From assembly GCA_027494165.1 (NCBI GenBank), contig JAOSJM010000007.1, forward strand, positions 1 to 64,000: a stretch of 64,000 bases of DNA, in the 5' to 3' direction. The stretch is from Acidimicrobiia bacterium. GTDB lineage: Bacteria; Actinomycetota; Acidimicrobiia; IMCC26256; JAOSJM01. The position numbers and the translations under genes were made by a program. This document shows positions 17,798 to 26,349 of the stretch, piece after piece (within the stretch, counting starts at the first letter, position 1; each line of letters opens with the position of its first letter). The notes beneath the pieces are model-generated. The model searched no databases and was not told where the DNA came from. It saw only the letters and a program-made list of their open reading frames with translations.

Positions 17798-20022
17798 ATG
17801 AGACAACGGCGTGTTTCTGGCTGGCTTTGGCTTATTTTGGCGGCGTATGGGGGTGTTGGCGGCGGCGGCCAGTGTAATTGTGCCGCTGGCGGAATCGCCT
17901 GATGAACTGGACCATTTTTGTATGTGCGGTATGTGGTGAATAACGGCCGTTTCCCGGTAATGGATCCTGTGGCTGAAAACAACGAAACGATGGAAGCGAA
18001 TCAGCCGCCGCTTTATTATTTGCTGGGAACGGCCGTTTCTGGCTGGGTGGATATGAGTGCGCCCGCCGAGATGCCCTTGAACCTCTGTTATAGTTTTTGA
18101 TGCGCAAGATACCGGCAGACAAACTTTTTTACCGGCATGACGTCGCCGAACAGTTTCCCTACCGGGGTAATAGTTTAGCGTTTCATCTGGTGCGGTTGTT
18201 ATCGGTTTTGTTGGGCGCAGGCACAGTAGCCCTGGCCTATGCGCTGGGCCGGGAACTGGCGGACCGCGATGAGAGAGACGGTTTATTGGCGGCTGGTCTG
18301 TTGGCGTTTAACCCTCAATTTATTTTTTATCACCGGCAGCGTCAATAATGATGTGTTGACGGCTTTGTTGGGGGCGGCGATTTTATGGCAGAGTGTGCGC
18401 GTGGCGAAACGGCCGTTTCTCTCAAACGTTCTGGTATTGGCGCTGCTGGTGGGACTGGGGTTGTTGACCAAATTTGCCTTGATTGCATTATGGCCGGTGG
18501 CGGTAACGGCCGTTTTAATCCCTGTCATTGGGGCGCGGCGGCCGGGTCAAGAGAAAGTGGAATCAGGCAGATCGCTTCACGCTTTCCTCATCAACCTGGC
18601 TGTTTTGTTGATCTTGCCTATTGTGGTGGCGGGCTGGTGGTACGAGCGCACCCGGCGTTTTTACGGGGATGTGTTAGCCTGGGATGTCCATCTGCAAGCC
18701 AAAGGCGCCGAAGTTTTGCGTACCACGCCGTTTGCCGCCGCAGATTTGGCTGAATTTATCTCGCTGCATTTCCGTTCATCCTGGGGGCTTTTTGGTTGGC
18801 TGAATGTGCAAGCGCCCACTTGGATGCTGGGCATCTACGCGGTTTTAGTTATCCTGGCGCTGGTTGGTTTGGTGAGAGAAATTTGGAGTTGGCGTCATTT
18901 AGCACGGGAGGATGGCTGGTTGGTCTGGGGCCAAAGGCTGCTGGCTGAAAAAGCAGCCTTTGGCTTGACGGCATTGGCTGTGCTGGCGGTCTATGTTTCC
19001 TTGCTGCGCTATATTCAAACCATCAACTGGTCTGGTTATCAAGGACGCCTGGCGTTTTCGGCGGCGGCGGCGGTGGCGGCCTTGTTGGCGTTGGGTCTCC
19101 GGCGGCTATTTTTGAAACGGGATTGGATCAGCCAGGTAGTCGTTGGCCTGTTGGCGGGGTTGGCAGTTTGGGCGGTTTTTGGCGTGATGGCGGATGCTTA
19201 TCCCCCATCCATAATTTATGATCTGTCGCCTGACGCAGCCCAGTTGTGCGCCCGCTTTGAAAATGGCTTGATGCTGGAAGGGGTGGCGCTGCCGGAAACG
19301 GCCGTTGCCGGAGAAAAACTGGCAGGCGTCCTGTTGGCTTATGGTTTGGCGGATGCAGCCACGCCGCAAACGGTGGTGGCCGCTATTACAACGGGCGATG
19401 GGTCGCCAGCGGCGCAAACGGAACTGGCGCTCACCTGGCAGGCGGGAGAAGCGTTAAAAATCCCGCTGACGTTTCCTTCCATCGAGACGGAAGCGCCAGC
19501 TAAAGGCGTTTTGCAAATTTCTGTGCTAGATGGGGAGAAGCCCAGCAGTCTGTTCGCGCCGATGGGCAAGCCTTAGAAATGCCATTTGTGGCGGGCGTGG
19601 TAAAGATTGAACCGGAACGGCCGTTTTCACCCCAGCCACAAGTATCTACAAATGCTGTTTTTGACGAGACCGTGCAGTTGATTGGGTACGATGCCGTTGA
19701 GGAAAACGGAATTTTGGCAGTAACGCTTTACTGGCAGGCAGTCGCCGCGCCCGCCCACGATTTTACGACCTTTGTGCATCTCCTGGATGCAGCGGGCAAT
19801 CTTGTAGCCCAGGCGGACAGTCAGCCGCAAAACGGCCGTTACCCGCTGTCTCTGTGGTCGCCTGGGGAAATTGTGGCGGATACTAAACTTATTGCTTTGC
19901 CGGCAGAACGGCCGTTGCAGGTGATGGCGGGGCTTTATCTTTTAGAAACAGGCGAGCGGCTGCCGCTCACAGATAATGCCGGAGACGCCCTATTCCTGTT
20001 TTTCCTCGAAACGTCAGAGTAA
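17798..20022 (+). CDS. GT39/DUF2142-like membrane glycosyltransferase, frameshifted
   Basis: ATG 17798 directly follows the previous stop, so the two genes are probably co-transcribed. After MRQRRVSGWLWLI and several indels (~17855, ~18080, ~18325) it reads ESPDELDHF, RYVVNNGRFPVMDP, NQPPLYYLLGTAV, HLVRLLSVLLGAGTVALAYA, AFNPQFIFITGSVNNDVL, GLGLLTKFALIALWPV. These are the motifs of membrane mannosyl-/arabinosyltransferase-like GT-C proteins (DE in the first loop, QPPLYY). About ten membrane segments, then a soluble domain (19570-20022) with the IGYDAVEENGILAVTLYWQA fold. About 740 residues. Sugar donor and acceptor unknown; the pairing with YfhO suggests envelope glycan or glycolipid synthesis. 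Confidence 0.7.
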
Positions 20023-20054
20023 AACTAAATCCAACAGGTCGCATTTTCCTGGCT

Positions 20055-20207
20055 AGATTGAACCAATCTTCAAGATTCAGTAGTTCGAAAAAGCTTTTTT
20101 TAACCGCAGATTAGATTACACAGATTTTTCAGGTCTAATCTGCGTCATCTGCGCAATCTGCGGATCATCTCTTTTAAGATTTTAAACTACTGAGATTGGT
20201 TCAATCT
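20055..20207. repeat. 153-bp inverted-repeat element with nested palindromic ends
   Basis: Ends are AGATTGAACCAATCT (20055-20069) and its exact reverse complement (20193-20207). Inside, CAGTAGTT and AACTACTG extend the pairing. A second inner pair, CCGCAGATT / AATCTGCGG, flanks AT-rich GATTACACAGATT-like words. There is no gene. It looks like a MITE-like or large stem-loop element between the convergent GT39-like and beta-propeller genes. A single end also occurs at 1460. Confidence 0.7.
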
Positions 20208-20237
20208 GAACAGCGCAAACTTATTTACGAGTGCTTG

Positions 20238-21539
20238 CTAACGCAAAATGGTGACAGAAGCAGAAACGCAGTCATATATATGTCGTTCTTCACCTCGATT
20301 CACCACATAGACGTAATCGTTGGTCGTATTAATGCCAATGGCCCATGGCATTATTCCCTGGCTGGGAATTGTGACCACAGGTTTGTTGTTTTTGAAAACT
20401 GAAATATTGTTTGATCCCCGATTGGCAATAAAGGCATATCCTGTTTCTGGGTGTACCTCGACTTCTCGAGGAAACGAGCCGACAGCCTGATTGCCTAAAA
20501 AGGTTAGCCCGGAAAAAACAGAAACATTATTGTCTGGTGGGTTGACGACATACGTGAAATTGCCGATGGGATCATAGGCCACGGAAATGCTGGAACTGGG
20601 CTGTCGCGTAGGAAGCCAGACGATTGAAAGGCGCCTGGGTGCTAAAGACGCTCACATTGGTGTTCGGGTAACCCGCTGGTCGATTTTGCACTTCCTGGCC
20701 CACGACATAGAGATAATGATTTGTTGTGTCGATTGCCAAACTAGCCGGCCCCCAGGTATGGGCATCAAGAATACCCACTACTTGCAGGCCATCGATCACA
20801 TAGACTTGACCATAATCCCAACTGGCCGCAAAAACGAGACCGCTTTCTGGATCGAATGTGATTGAAGTAATCCAGCCGCGAATACCTTCGTTCATACCAA
20901 TATCTTTCAGGTAGGTCAGGTTGGTTTGAGCCGCGTTAAAAACCCGTATATTTGAATCTAGATCAGCTACATACAGATAATCATTCACAGGATTATATAA
21001 TGGGGTATGTCCTTCAAAGTATTGGTCATAAGTTCCGGTGATATTTGTGCCTTTAAAAGCGGTCAATGGTGTAGGAGGCCCGCCATGGTTGCTGTGAATA
21101 TTGGAGACATATGCCCGGTCAGAATCGGGATCGATGGTGACTTTTGAGGGCCATTTGCCGCCTGTATTGATATTTCTGAGGTAGGTGTCGTTGAGGAAAA
21201 GGCTGACATCATTGCTGTAATTATTCACCATGTAGGCAATACCGGTGTTTTCATTGGCGTCGATATCATTGGGGCAATTGGCGCTGGATACTGGTATGTT
21301 TTGACAAATTGAGGAACGGCCGGCACAGGTGTGGGGCTTGGTGTTGCGGTGGGTGTTGGTTGTTTGCTGATAATTGGCAAAAAGTACGGTGTTCCATCAG
21401 TGACGGATCGGGCTGCTTGGGCTGACGCTGCATCTCTTGGATTGTGCGGCCAAACAGCAAAAAGAGACAAGGCAACGATTCCAGTTAAAAAGCCCCTAAC
21501 AAGATTTTGAAATGATCGGTAGTTATTCTGAGTGTTCAT
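20238..21539 (-). CDS. Secreted YncE-like beta-propeller protein, frameshifted
   Basis: Start MNTQNNYRSFQNLVRGF at 21539 with signal-type segment (LTGIVALSLFAVWP), a spacer FLPIISKQPTPTATPSPTP (Thr/Pro linker typical for Chloroflexota surface proteins), then repeated blades: VTIDPDSDRAYVSNIHSN, NPVNDYLYVADLDSNIRVFN, ITFDPESGLVFAASWDYGQV, IDTTNHYLYVVGQEV, YDPIGNFTYVVNPPDNNV, VHPETGYAFIANRGSNNISV. The D-P-x-x-x-x-x-Y-V-x-N repeats are typical of YncE/surface-layer seven-bladed propellers. Indels near 21230 and 20580 split it; the joined length is about 434 residues. Likely a binding or adhesion protein outside the cell. Confidence 0.75.
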
Positions 21540-21647
21540 TTTTCCTTAAAAACCCAACGATAAATTTTTTGGTGAAAGGTTGAGTTTATTAGGCGGGAAG
21601 TTTCTATTAATTGTCATAAATTTGCAATATCCAAAATGGCAATTTGA

Positions 21648-23220
21648 TCACTTATATACCCATTTTTCAAACAAATTTTCCAGATTGCACTGACAGTGCG
21701 TTTCCGCCAGTTGGCGGAAGGTTTCGGTGCTGACGATGCGCCATTGGTATTGGCTGACGTAATCCGCGAGGAAGGCGTCAAAAGTGGCTTGCTCCATCTC
21801 CCTGGCGAGCGCTTCCACGAACAGGAGCCGCGCCCGTAGATGATGGCGGAGTATTCGGCGCCCTGGTAGGCGCTGACGGGCAGTCCGATGGGAATGGGTT
21901 CATTGTCTACGCGGGAGAAACGGCCGTTCCAAGACCCCTTATACTCGTTTGCCGCCTGCTCGCCATACATATCCAGGTAGTAAAGATACGTGGCATACTG
22001 CGTCACCGCTTCGTCCAGCCACGGCTCATCAAGCTGGTCGTTGCCCACCATGTTATAGAACCATTGATGCGCTACTTCATGGGCGGTGGTCGTTTCCATG
22101 TAAATTTGATTGGGTACGTTGGGATTGACCGGATCGTCTGGATCGTATTCGTGCAAGGTGATGGCGATGATACCCGGGTATTCAATGCCCAGCGCCAGGG
22201 TGGAGGTCGCCACGATGTCGAGTTCCGTGTAGGGATACGGCTCGAAGCGTTCGTTGAAGAGTCGCAAGGCGTCGGTGGCAAAGGCGGCGGCGTCTTCGGC
22301 GCCAGCCATGAACTCGGCGGGCGCGTAGCTGTTTATCGTCGTTTCACCCACCGTGCGGCTCACAACTTCGTAGCGGGGGCTGATGGCTAAATAGAAATCT
22401 CGTGCCGGGCCAATGGCGAGTTCGATGGTTTGCTGGCCGTCTGCGCTGGTTTCGCTCAAGGCCACGCCACTGCCCACCACCACTTGTTCGTCGTCGGCCG
22501 TAACGGTGACATGATAGAAGGCGGCGTCGCTGTAGGTGGCGTCGCCTTGCTCGGAAGCGGGGGGTAATGTTCCAGCCTTCGTCGTCATACACAGCCACCA
22601 TCGGATAAAAATGGGACAGCGCCATGATGTCATCTACCTGGGCGAAGACGCCGTAGTTGCGTGCTAGTTGGTGGGGGAACGGCCGTTACGAAATCCATTG
22701 CCATCGTCACAGACTCACCCGGCGCTAACGGGGTGGCTAACGGCACACGCATCACCGAATCAAACGCCTCTTCCAGCACCGGCTCAACCGACTTGCCGTC
22801 CACGGTGACGTTACTCACCTCAATGGAGCCGCCTAATAAGTTTGGGAAAAGATGGAAGTAAACGGCATCCAGCGCCTCGTTTTCATCATTCGTATAGTCA
22901 ATAACTTGATTGCTGGTGACGGTTCCCGCATCGAAATCTACTTGAAGGTTTATCTCATAGGTGGTGGCGTGGGGCAGGGCGTCGAGGCTGGCTTGGGCGG
23001 CGGTGGTCAGGCCAGGGCGGTAGAGGTCGAGAGTGTTTGGCTGAGGAGAGGAGGAGGGGGAGGGAACGGCCGTTGCTGTTTCAAGTAGCAGCGTTTCAGT
23101 TTTCGTGGGTTCGGGTGTCAACTTAACTTCAGCAGCGAATTGTTGACATCCAGTAACTAATAGTAAAAGGATTAAAATTCCCAAAATCTCCAAACTGCCT
23201 CGTTGAAATTTCAGGTTCAC
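21648..23220 (-). CDS. M1-family zinc metallopeptidase, lipoprotein, frameshifted
   Basis: N-terminal lipoprotein signal (ILGILILLLLVTGCQQ), Ser/Pro linker, an M1 N-terminal beta domain (ATTYEINLQVDFDAGTV, AVYFHLFPN), then the catalytic domain: LALGIEYPGIIAI (equivalent of GAMEN), and TTAHEVAHQWFYNMVGNDQL with HEVAH zinc ligands and the third ligand Glu in PWLDEAVTQYATYLYY. Indels near 22640, 22600 and 21840 interrupt it. After the last one the frame continues EALAREMEQATFDAFLADYV to a natural stop at 21648. About 524 residues: shorter than aminopeptidase N, like other bacterial short M1 proteins. Probably trims peptides at the outer face of the membrane. Confidence 0.85.
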
Positions 23221-23354
23221 ACAGCTTCCTTTATTACAGAATTATGTTGCATAGTTCACCTCTCTTTGAAGCCTATTCTAGCATAAGATGCTGCACTTTG
23301 TAGTCTGCTGTAATCTGTACCCTTGTGGTCACCTTTTCGGGGAAGGTCATGGAG

Positions 23355-23567
23355 TTATTCAATCATTTGTGCAGATTGTGCAGATAGTTCGATGCCATCA
23401 ACTGAGATTCTTTTTCCCATTATTAAGTAAGGCGATGCGTCCCGTGCCGATGGCAAATTCGAGCGCACGTCTCCCCTTGGCATAATCTGCCAAAACGACG
23501 CCGTTGCTTCTTCATCGTGGCGCAAGTGCGCGGCATATCGTACGGCACGTCGTTCGTTCGTTGACAT
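23355..23567 (-). pseudogene. Remnant of a class I SAM-dependent methyltransferase
   Basis: Across two frames the minus strand reads LADYAKGRRALEFAIGTGRI and then MGKRISVDGIELSAQ, which together form motif I (LEFAIGTGRIAL, SAM-binding E/D-x-G-x-G-x-G) and motif II (VDGIELS) of a small-molecule methyltransferase. It stops at MIE; the remaining two thirds of the domain are absent. Unlike the other split genes nothing continues in any frame, so I call it a real remnant. The adjoining 23221-23354 contains no gene. Confidence 0.55.
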
Positions 23568-23582
23568 GTTTGGTTAAATTGC

Positions 23583-23599
23583 GTACAGTATAGCTGTAC
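23583..23599. promoter_or_regulatory. Palindromic operator in the yefM-yoeB promoter
   Basis: GTACAGTATAGCTGTAC: perfect 6-bp arms around TATAG, ending 16 bases before the yefM ATG. YefM-type antitoxins are known to bind TGTACA-like palindromes and autorepress. This matches that pattern and overlaps a possible -10 (TATAGC). Confidence 0.7.
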
Positions 23600-23615
23600 G
23601 GAAACGAGGTGTTTT

Positions 23616-23903
23616 ATGATTGCTACAACTTACACGAATGTGCGGACAAATTTAGCTCAATTTTTAGATAAAGTGACGGATAACCGAGAGACAGTTGTCA
23701 TTCAACGGCGGGGGCATGAGGATGTGATCATGATTTCAGCCGATGAACTCAACAGCTTGCTCGAAACAACCCATTTATTGCGCTCACCTAAAAATGCTGA
23801 ACGTTTGCTAACAGCATTGGAGCGGGCGCGTTCAAAATCGGAAACGGCTCAGTCAATTGAAACACTCAAAAGTGAATTGGGATTAGCTGATGAGCCAACG
23901 TGA
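23616..23903 (+). CDS. yefM: YefM/Phd-type antitoxin
   Basis: 95 residues, intact. The N-terminal dimer/DNA-binding part MIATTYTNVRTNLAQFLDKV and VIQRRGHEDVIMISADELNSLLETTHLL are typical of Phd/YefM. The C-terminal helix (LTALERARSKSETAQSIETL) should wrap the toxin. GAGG lies eight bases before the ATG. It overlaps the toxin start by 14 bases, so translation is coupled. Presumably it neutralises the YoeB-like toxin and represses the operon through the palindrome at 23583. Confidence 0.9.
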   Translation: MIATTYTNVRTNLAQFLDKVTDNRETVVIQRRGHEDVIMISADELNSLLETTHLLRSPKNAERLLTALERARSKSETAQSIETLKSELGLADEPT

Positions 23904-24152
23904 TGCGGTCTTTCATCCCGAGTTTCGAGAAGACCTGCAATACTGGGTAAAAACGAATCGGAAGACAGCTTGCGTGCTTTCAAACTCATTGAAGCGATCA
24001 TGCGTGATCCATTTGAAGGATTAGGCAAACCAGAGCCACTCAAATATCTCGATGCGAACACATGGTCACGTCGACTAACCCAGGAACACCGCATTGTTTA
24101 TCACGTCACCGATGAGCGGATTGACTTCTTGCAAGGACGTTATCATTATTGA
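23890..24152 (+). CDS. yoeB: YoeB/Txe-type mRNA interferase toxin, frameshifted once
   Basis: ATG 23890 gives MSQRDAVFHPEFREDLQYWV. After one base change near 23962 it continues LRAFKLIEAIMRDPFEGLGK, PEPLKYLDANTWSRRLTQEH, RIVYHVTDERIDFLQGRYHY. Catalytic features of YoeB are present: Glu of the EAI/PFEG region, Arg in RRLTQEHRIVY and the C-terminal His-Tyr pair (RYHY). It is a ribosome-dependent endoribonuclease in the characterised family. With the frame as printed the toxin would be dead; a sequencing indel is likely because the second half is perfectly conserved. Confidence 0.88.
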
Positions 24153-24333
24153 TTGGAGATCGGGTTAATTGAATGTAAACGGCCGTTTCTTCCTTAACTG
24201 GCTCTTTAACTTCTCCTATTTTTGATTTTGTTGGTTTGGTTGTGGGTACAACATTTGGAGGTTGCTGCTGACACGCGGTGAATAAAAGCAAAAATATCAA
24301 AGCGAGCGAGATGTATAATTTTGAGTTTGTCAT
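24106..24333 (-). CDS. Short lipoprotein, possibly truncated
   Basis: MTNSKLYISLALIFLLLFTACQQQ is a good lipoprotein signal with lipobox FTAC, followed by a short Pro/Lys/Glu-rich tail. The last ~25 residues overlap the 3' end of yoeB on the opposite strand and look non-coding, so this is probably only the beginning of a larger lipoprotein or a decayed one. Function unknown. Confidence 0.4.
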   Translation of the reverse strand: MTNSKLYISLALIFLLLFTACQQQPPNVVPTTKPTKSKIGEVKEPVKEETAVYIQLTRSPINNDNVLARSQSAHR

Positions 24334-24366
24334 ATGTGGACTCTTATTTGAGGTGGATTTTGCGTC

Positions 24367-24950
24367 TTATGGGGTATCTTGAAACCAACTTGCAATATCA
24401 TCCCAAAGTTCTGGCCTTTCTAACACGTCTGCAAATTGTAAACCCAATCCTGGATGCGTTTCCGGTCTAGCTTTGGATGCTTCCTGAACAAGTCCCTGAA
24501 TATCCAACAGATCTTTTGGGCGATGCGCAATCGCTTTCATGATGATTAAATCTTCTGGGGTAGGCAATCGAATGTTGAGCGCATCATCAATGGCATAAAC
24601 GACGCTTCTTTCAACCATCTCTTGTTCAAAAGGCAAAATACCGAGTGAAATATCAATATTTGTTTGCGACGAAGTATGGCGCAAGAGCAGGACACGATTC
24701 TGCCGCGCAAAATCTTCGGCTTGAGAAATTCGTGGTTCAATCCCTTCTTGCCCAGCAATTTTTAAGAAACGGGGATTTCGTCAACAGAAAGCAAAAACAT
24801 GGCATCCAGGTCTTCTGTAAAACGAGCCTGGCCTAAAAGACTGACAGCAATACCGCCAATGACGACACCACGATTGTCAAATTGAACGAGGAGATTATCT
24901 AAAGCTTCAAGGGGGTCGTGGAAAGTTCCCTGTTTATCAGTTTGGGACAT
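24367..24950 (-). CDS. Nucleotidyltransferase (AbiEii/MNT-like), frameshifted
   Basis: Start MSQTDKQGTFHDPLEALDNL at 24950; GGIAVSLLGQARFTEDLDAM contains the pol-beta-type signature (GG...R.T.DLD) of AbiEii and related antitoxin/toxin nucleotidyltransferases. After an indel near 24770 it continues FLKIAGQEGIEPRISQAEDF, NIDISLGILPFEQEMVERSV and PTPEDLIIMKAIAHRPKDLL, ending ELWDDIASWFQDTP. About 194 residues. The EDLIIMKAIAHRPKD motif is typical of this family. It probably transfers nucleotides to RNA or protein in a defence or toxin-antitoxin module. It overlaps the preceding small gene by 14 bases. Confidence 0.75.
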
Positions 24951-25158
24951 AGTTTGCCTTTAATCCGGCCCATAATAAAAATATCGCCATTTCTCCGTCA
25001 TCATTTTCCCGCTTAATGTCTAGCCGAATTGCACGCTGTTTAATGGTATTAAGTCGTCGCCAATTATCTGTAAGCGAAGCTGATTGTAATTCTTGCTGCT
25101 CAATAGCTTCGACGGCTTGCCACCGCTCAATATAAGCTCTCATATCTGAAGATTCCAT
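24937..25158 (-). CDS. Small protein, partner of the nucleotidyltransferase gene
   Basis: 73 residues, intact: MESSDMRAYIERWQAVEAIE, then a helical charged middle (LNTIKQRAIRLDIKREND) and tail LLWAGLKANYVPN. Its stop overlaps the start of the nucleotidyltransferase by 14 bases, so the two are translated together. I do not recognise the family; position suggests the other half of a toxin-antitoxin-like pair. Confidence 0.55.
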   Translation of the reverse strand: MESSDMRAYIERWQAVEAIEQQELQSASLTDNWRRLNTIKQRAIRLDIKRENDDGEMAIFLLWAGLKANYVPN

Positions 25159-25331
25159 AGTTGGATTATAACATGGATATGTTTTTTGCTTGAAACGACT
25201 TCAGCATTTTTCTTGACAGCGCTCAAACCCCATGCTACTATTTCGCCCAACTGAATAAAAACAAACGTTGATTCGGAGTAGTAATCTACAAAGCGAGTCC
25301 AAGAGAGTTGGTTCAAGAGCTGAAAAACCAA
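25140..25331 (-). CDS. Possible small protein, weak support
   Basis: 63 codons (MVFQLLNQLSWTRFVDYYSE...). No family, signal peptide or ribosome-binding site is obvious; it overlaps the next gene's start by 19 bases. It may be a chance frame or the end of a damaged gene. Confidence 0.2.
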   Translation of the reverse strand: MVFQLLNQLSWTRFVDYYSESTFVFIQLGEIVAWGLSAVKKNAEVVSSKKHIHVIIQLWNLQI

Positions 25332-25423
25332 CGTCAGCGCCGTAGATGAATGGGCCGAGGAGTTGTTTAGGCGAAACCAGGCGTAGTAGCCTAAACCGGA
25401 AATGCCACCGTTATCAGGGCAGG

Positions 25424-25519
25424 GTAGTTAGATAGTCAGGTAGTCTAATAGTCTTGTAGTCCAGTAGTCATTCGACTACCAGACTAAGCGACTAAAAGAC
25501 TAAGCGACTAAAAGACTAC
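25424..25519. repeat. Octamer repeat array that inverts in the middle
   Basis: Six 8-bp units TAGTYNNN (25424-25471) are followed without a gap by six units of the reverse-complement type NGACTANN (25472-25519). The whole array could fold into one long hairpin. It ends about 40 bases before the composition break. Confidence 0.75.
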
Positions 25520-25554
25520 ACCAAGTGAAGCTGGCTTCTAATTTTTATGCGCTA

Positions 25555-25572
25555 TCACAGGCGCATTTTCGT
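25555..25572. other. Seam between two genomes (composition and gene-content break)
   Basis: To the left, DNA is AT-richer with the ACGGCCGT motif. To the right, GC content jumps and actinobacterial coding begins in the middle of an acyl-CoA synthetase codon series (…RRYGVTTFT). The exact base is uncertain by ~15 bases; the plus-strand frame KLASNFYALSQAHFREGR may belong to the left genome up to ~25575. Confidence 0.85.
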
Positions 25573-26349
25573 GAAGGTCGTGACGCCGTACCGGCGGACG
25601 TCGTCCCAGAAGCGGCTGGCCGAGAATCGCCGGGCCAGCGCCATCGGCCGCCCGGCGGCGAGGGCCCGCACGGTCGTGAGCCAGAGGGCGTTGGCGTGGA
25701 ACAGCGGCAGGCAGGTGTAGAGGACGTCGTCGTCCTGGATCGGGCCGCCCAGCAGGAGGAGGCCCTCGGCGTTGAAGGCGCCGTACCGGTTGACGACCCC
25801 CTTCGGCGCGCCCGTCGTACCCGAGGTGTACATGATGGCGTTCGGCGCGCCGGGGTCGATCTCGACCCGTGGATCGGCGTCGGGGGCGTCCATGACGGTG
25901 GCCAGCGTCCGCCAACCCGCCGGGACCGGCCAGCCGTCGGGGGCGATGGTCGTGTCGACGACGACCTCGCGGATGCCGGGGGCGCCGTCGAGCACGGCGG
26001 TGAGCGCCTCGGCGTGCTCGGGGTGGGTGACGAGGACGGACGCGTCGCAGTGGTCGAGGACGTAGCGCAGGCCCTCGCCCTTCAGCGCCACGTTGACCGG
26101 GACCGCGTAGGCGCCGAGCTTCTGGGTGGCGAAGTAGGCGACGAGCCACTCGGGGACGTTCGGCATCATGATCGCCACGCCGACGCCCCGGCCGACGCCC
26201 AGGCCGGCCAGGCCGTGCGCCGCCCGGTTCACGAGCCGGTTCGTCTCGGCGAAGGTGAGCACACGGTCCTCGAAGAGGAGGAAGGGGCGCTCGCCCGGGT
26301 CCAGGGCCCGGGCCTCGAGCAGCGCGGCGAGCGTGGGGACCTCGGTCAT
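25555..26349 (-). CDS. Acyl-CoA synthetase (AMP-forming), cut off by the seam
   Basis: Activates a carboxylic acid to its CoA ester via an acyl-AMP. Start ATG at 26349 (MTEVPTLAALLEARALDPGE), overlapping the thiolase stop as ATGA. Motifs: VLTFAETNRLVNRAAHGLAG, IMMPNVPEWLVAYFATQKLG, and the AMP/P-loop motif IMYTSGTTGAPKGVV, then CLPLFHANALWL. At ~residue 261 the sequence turns into KMRL and stop: only about half of the usual 500-550 residues, missing the YGxTE and C-terminal lysine domains. The loss coincides with the composition break, so it is an artefact of the join. Substrate unknown; neighbours suggest fatty or steroid-like acids. Confidence 0.88.
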   Translation of the reverse strand: MTEVPTLAALLEARALDPGERPFLLFEDRVLTFAETNRLVNRAAHGLAGLGVGRGVGVAIMMPNVPEWLVAYFATQKLGAYAVPVNVALKGEGLRYVLDHCDASVLVTHPEHAEALTAVLDGAPGIREVVVDTTIAPDGWPVPAGWRTLATVMDAPDADPRVEIDPGAPNAIMYTSGTTGAPKGVVNRYGAFNAEGLLLLGGPIQDDDVLYTCLPLFHANALWLTTVRALAAGRPMALARRFSASRFWDDVRRYGVTTFTKMRL

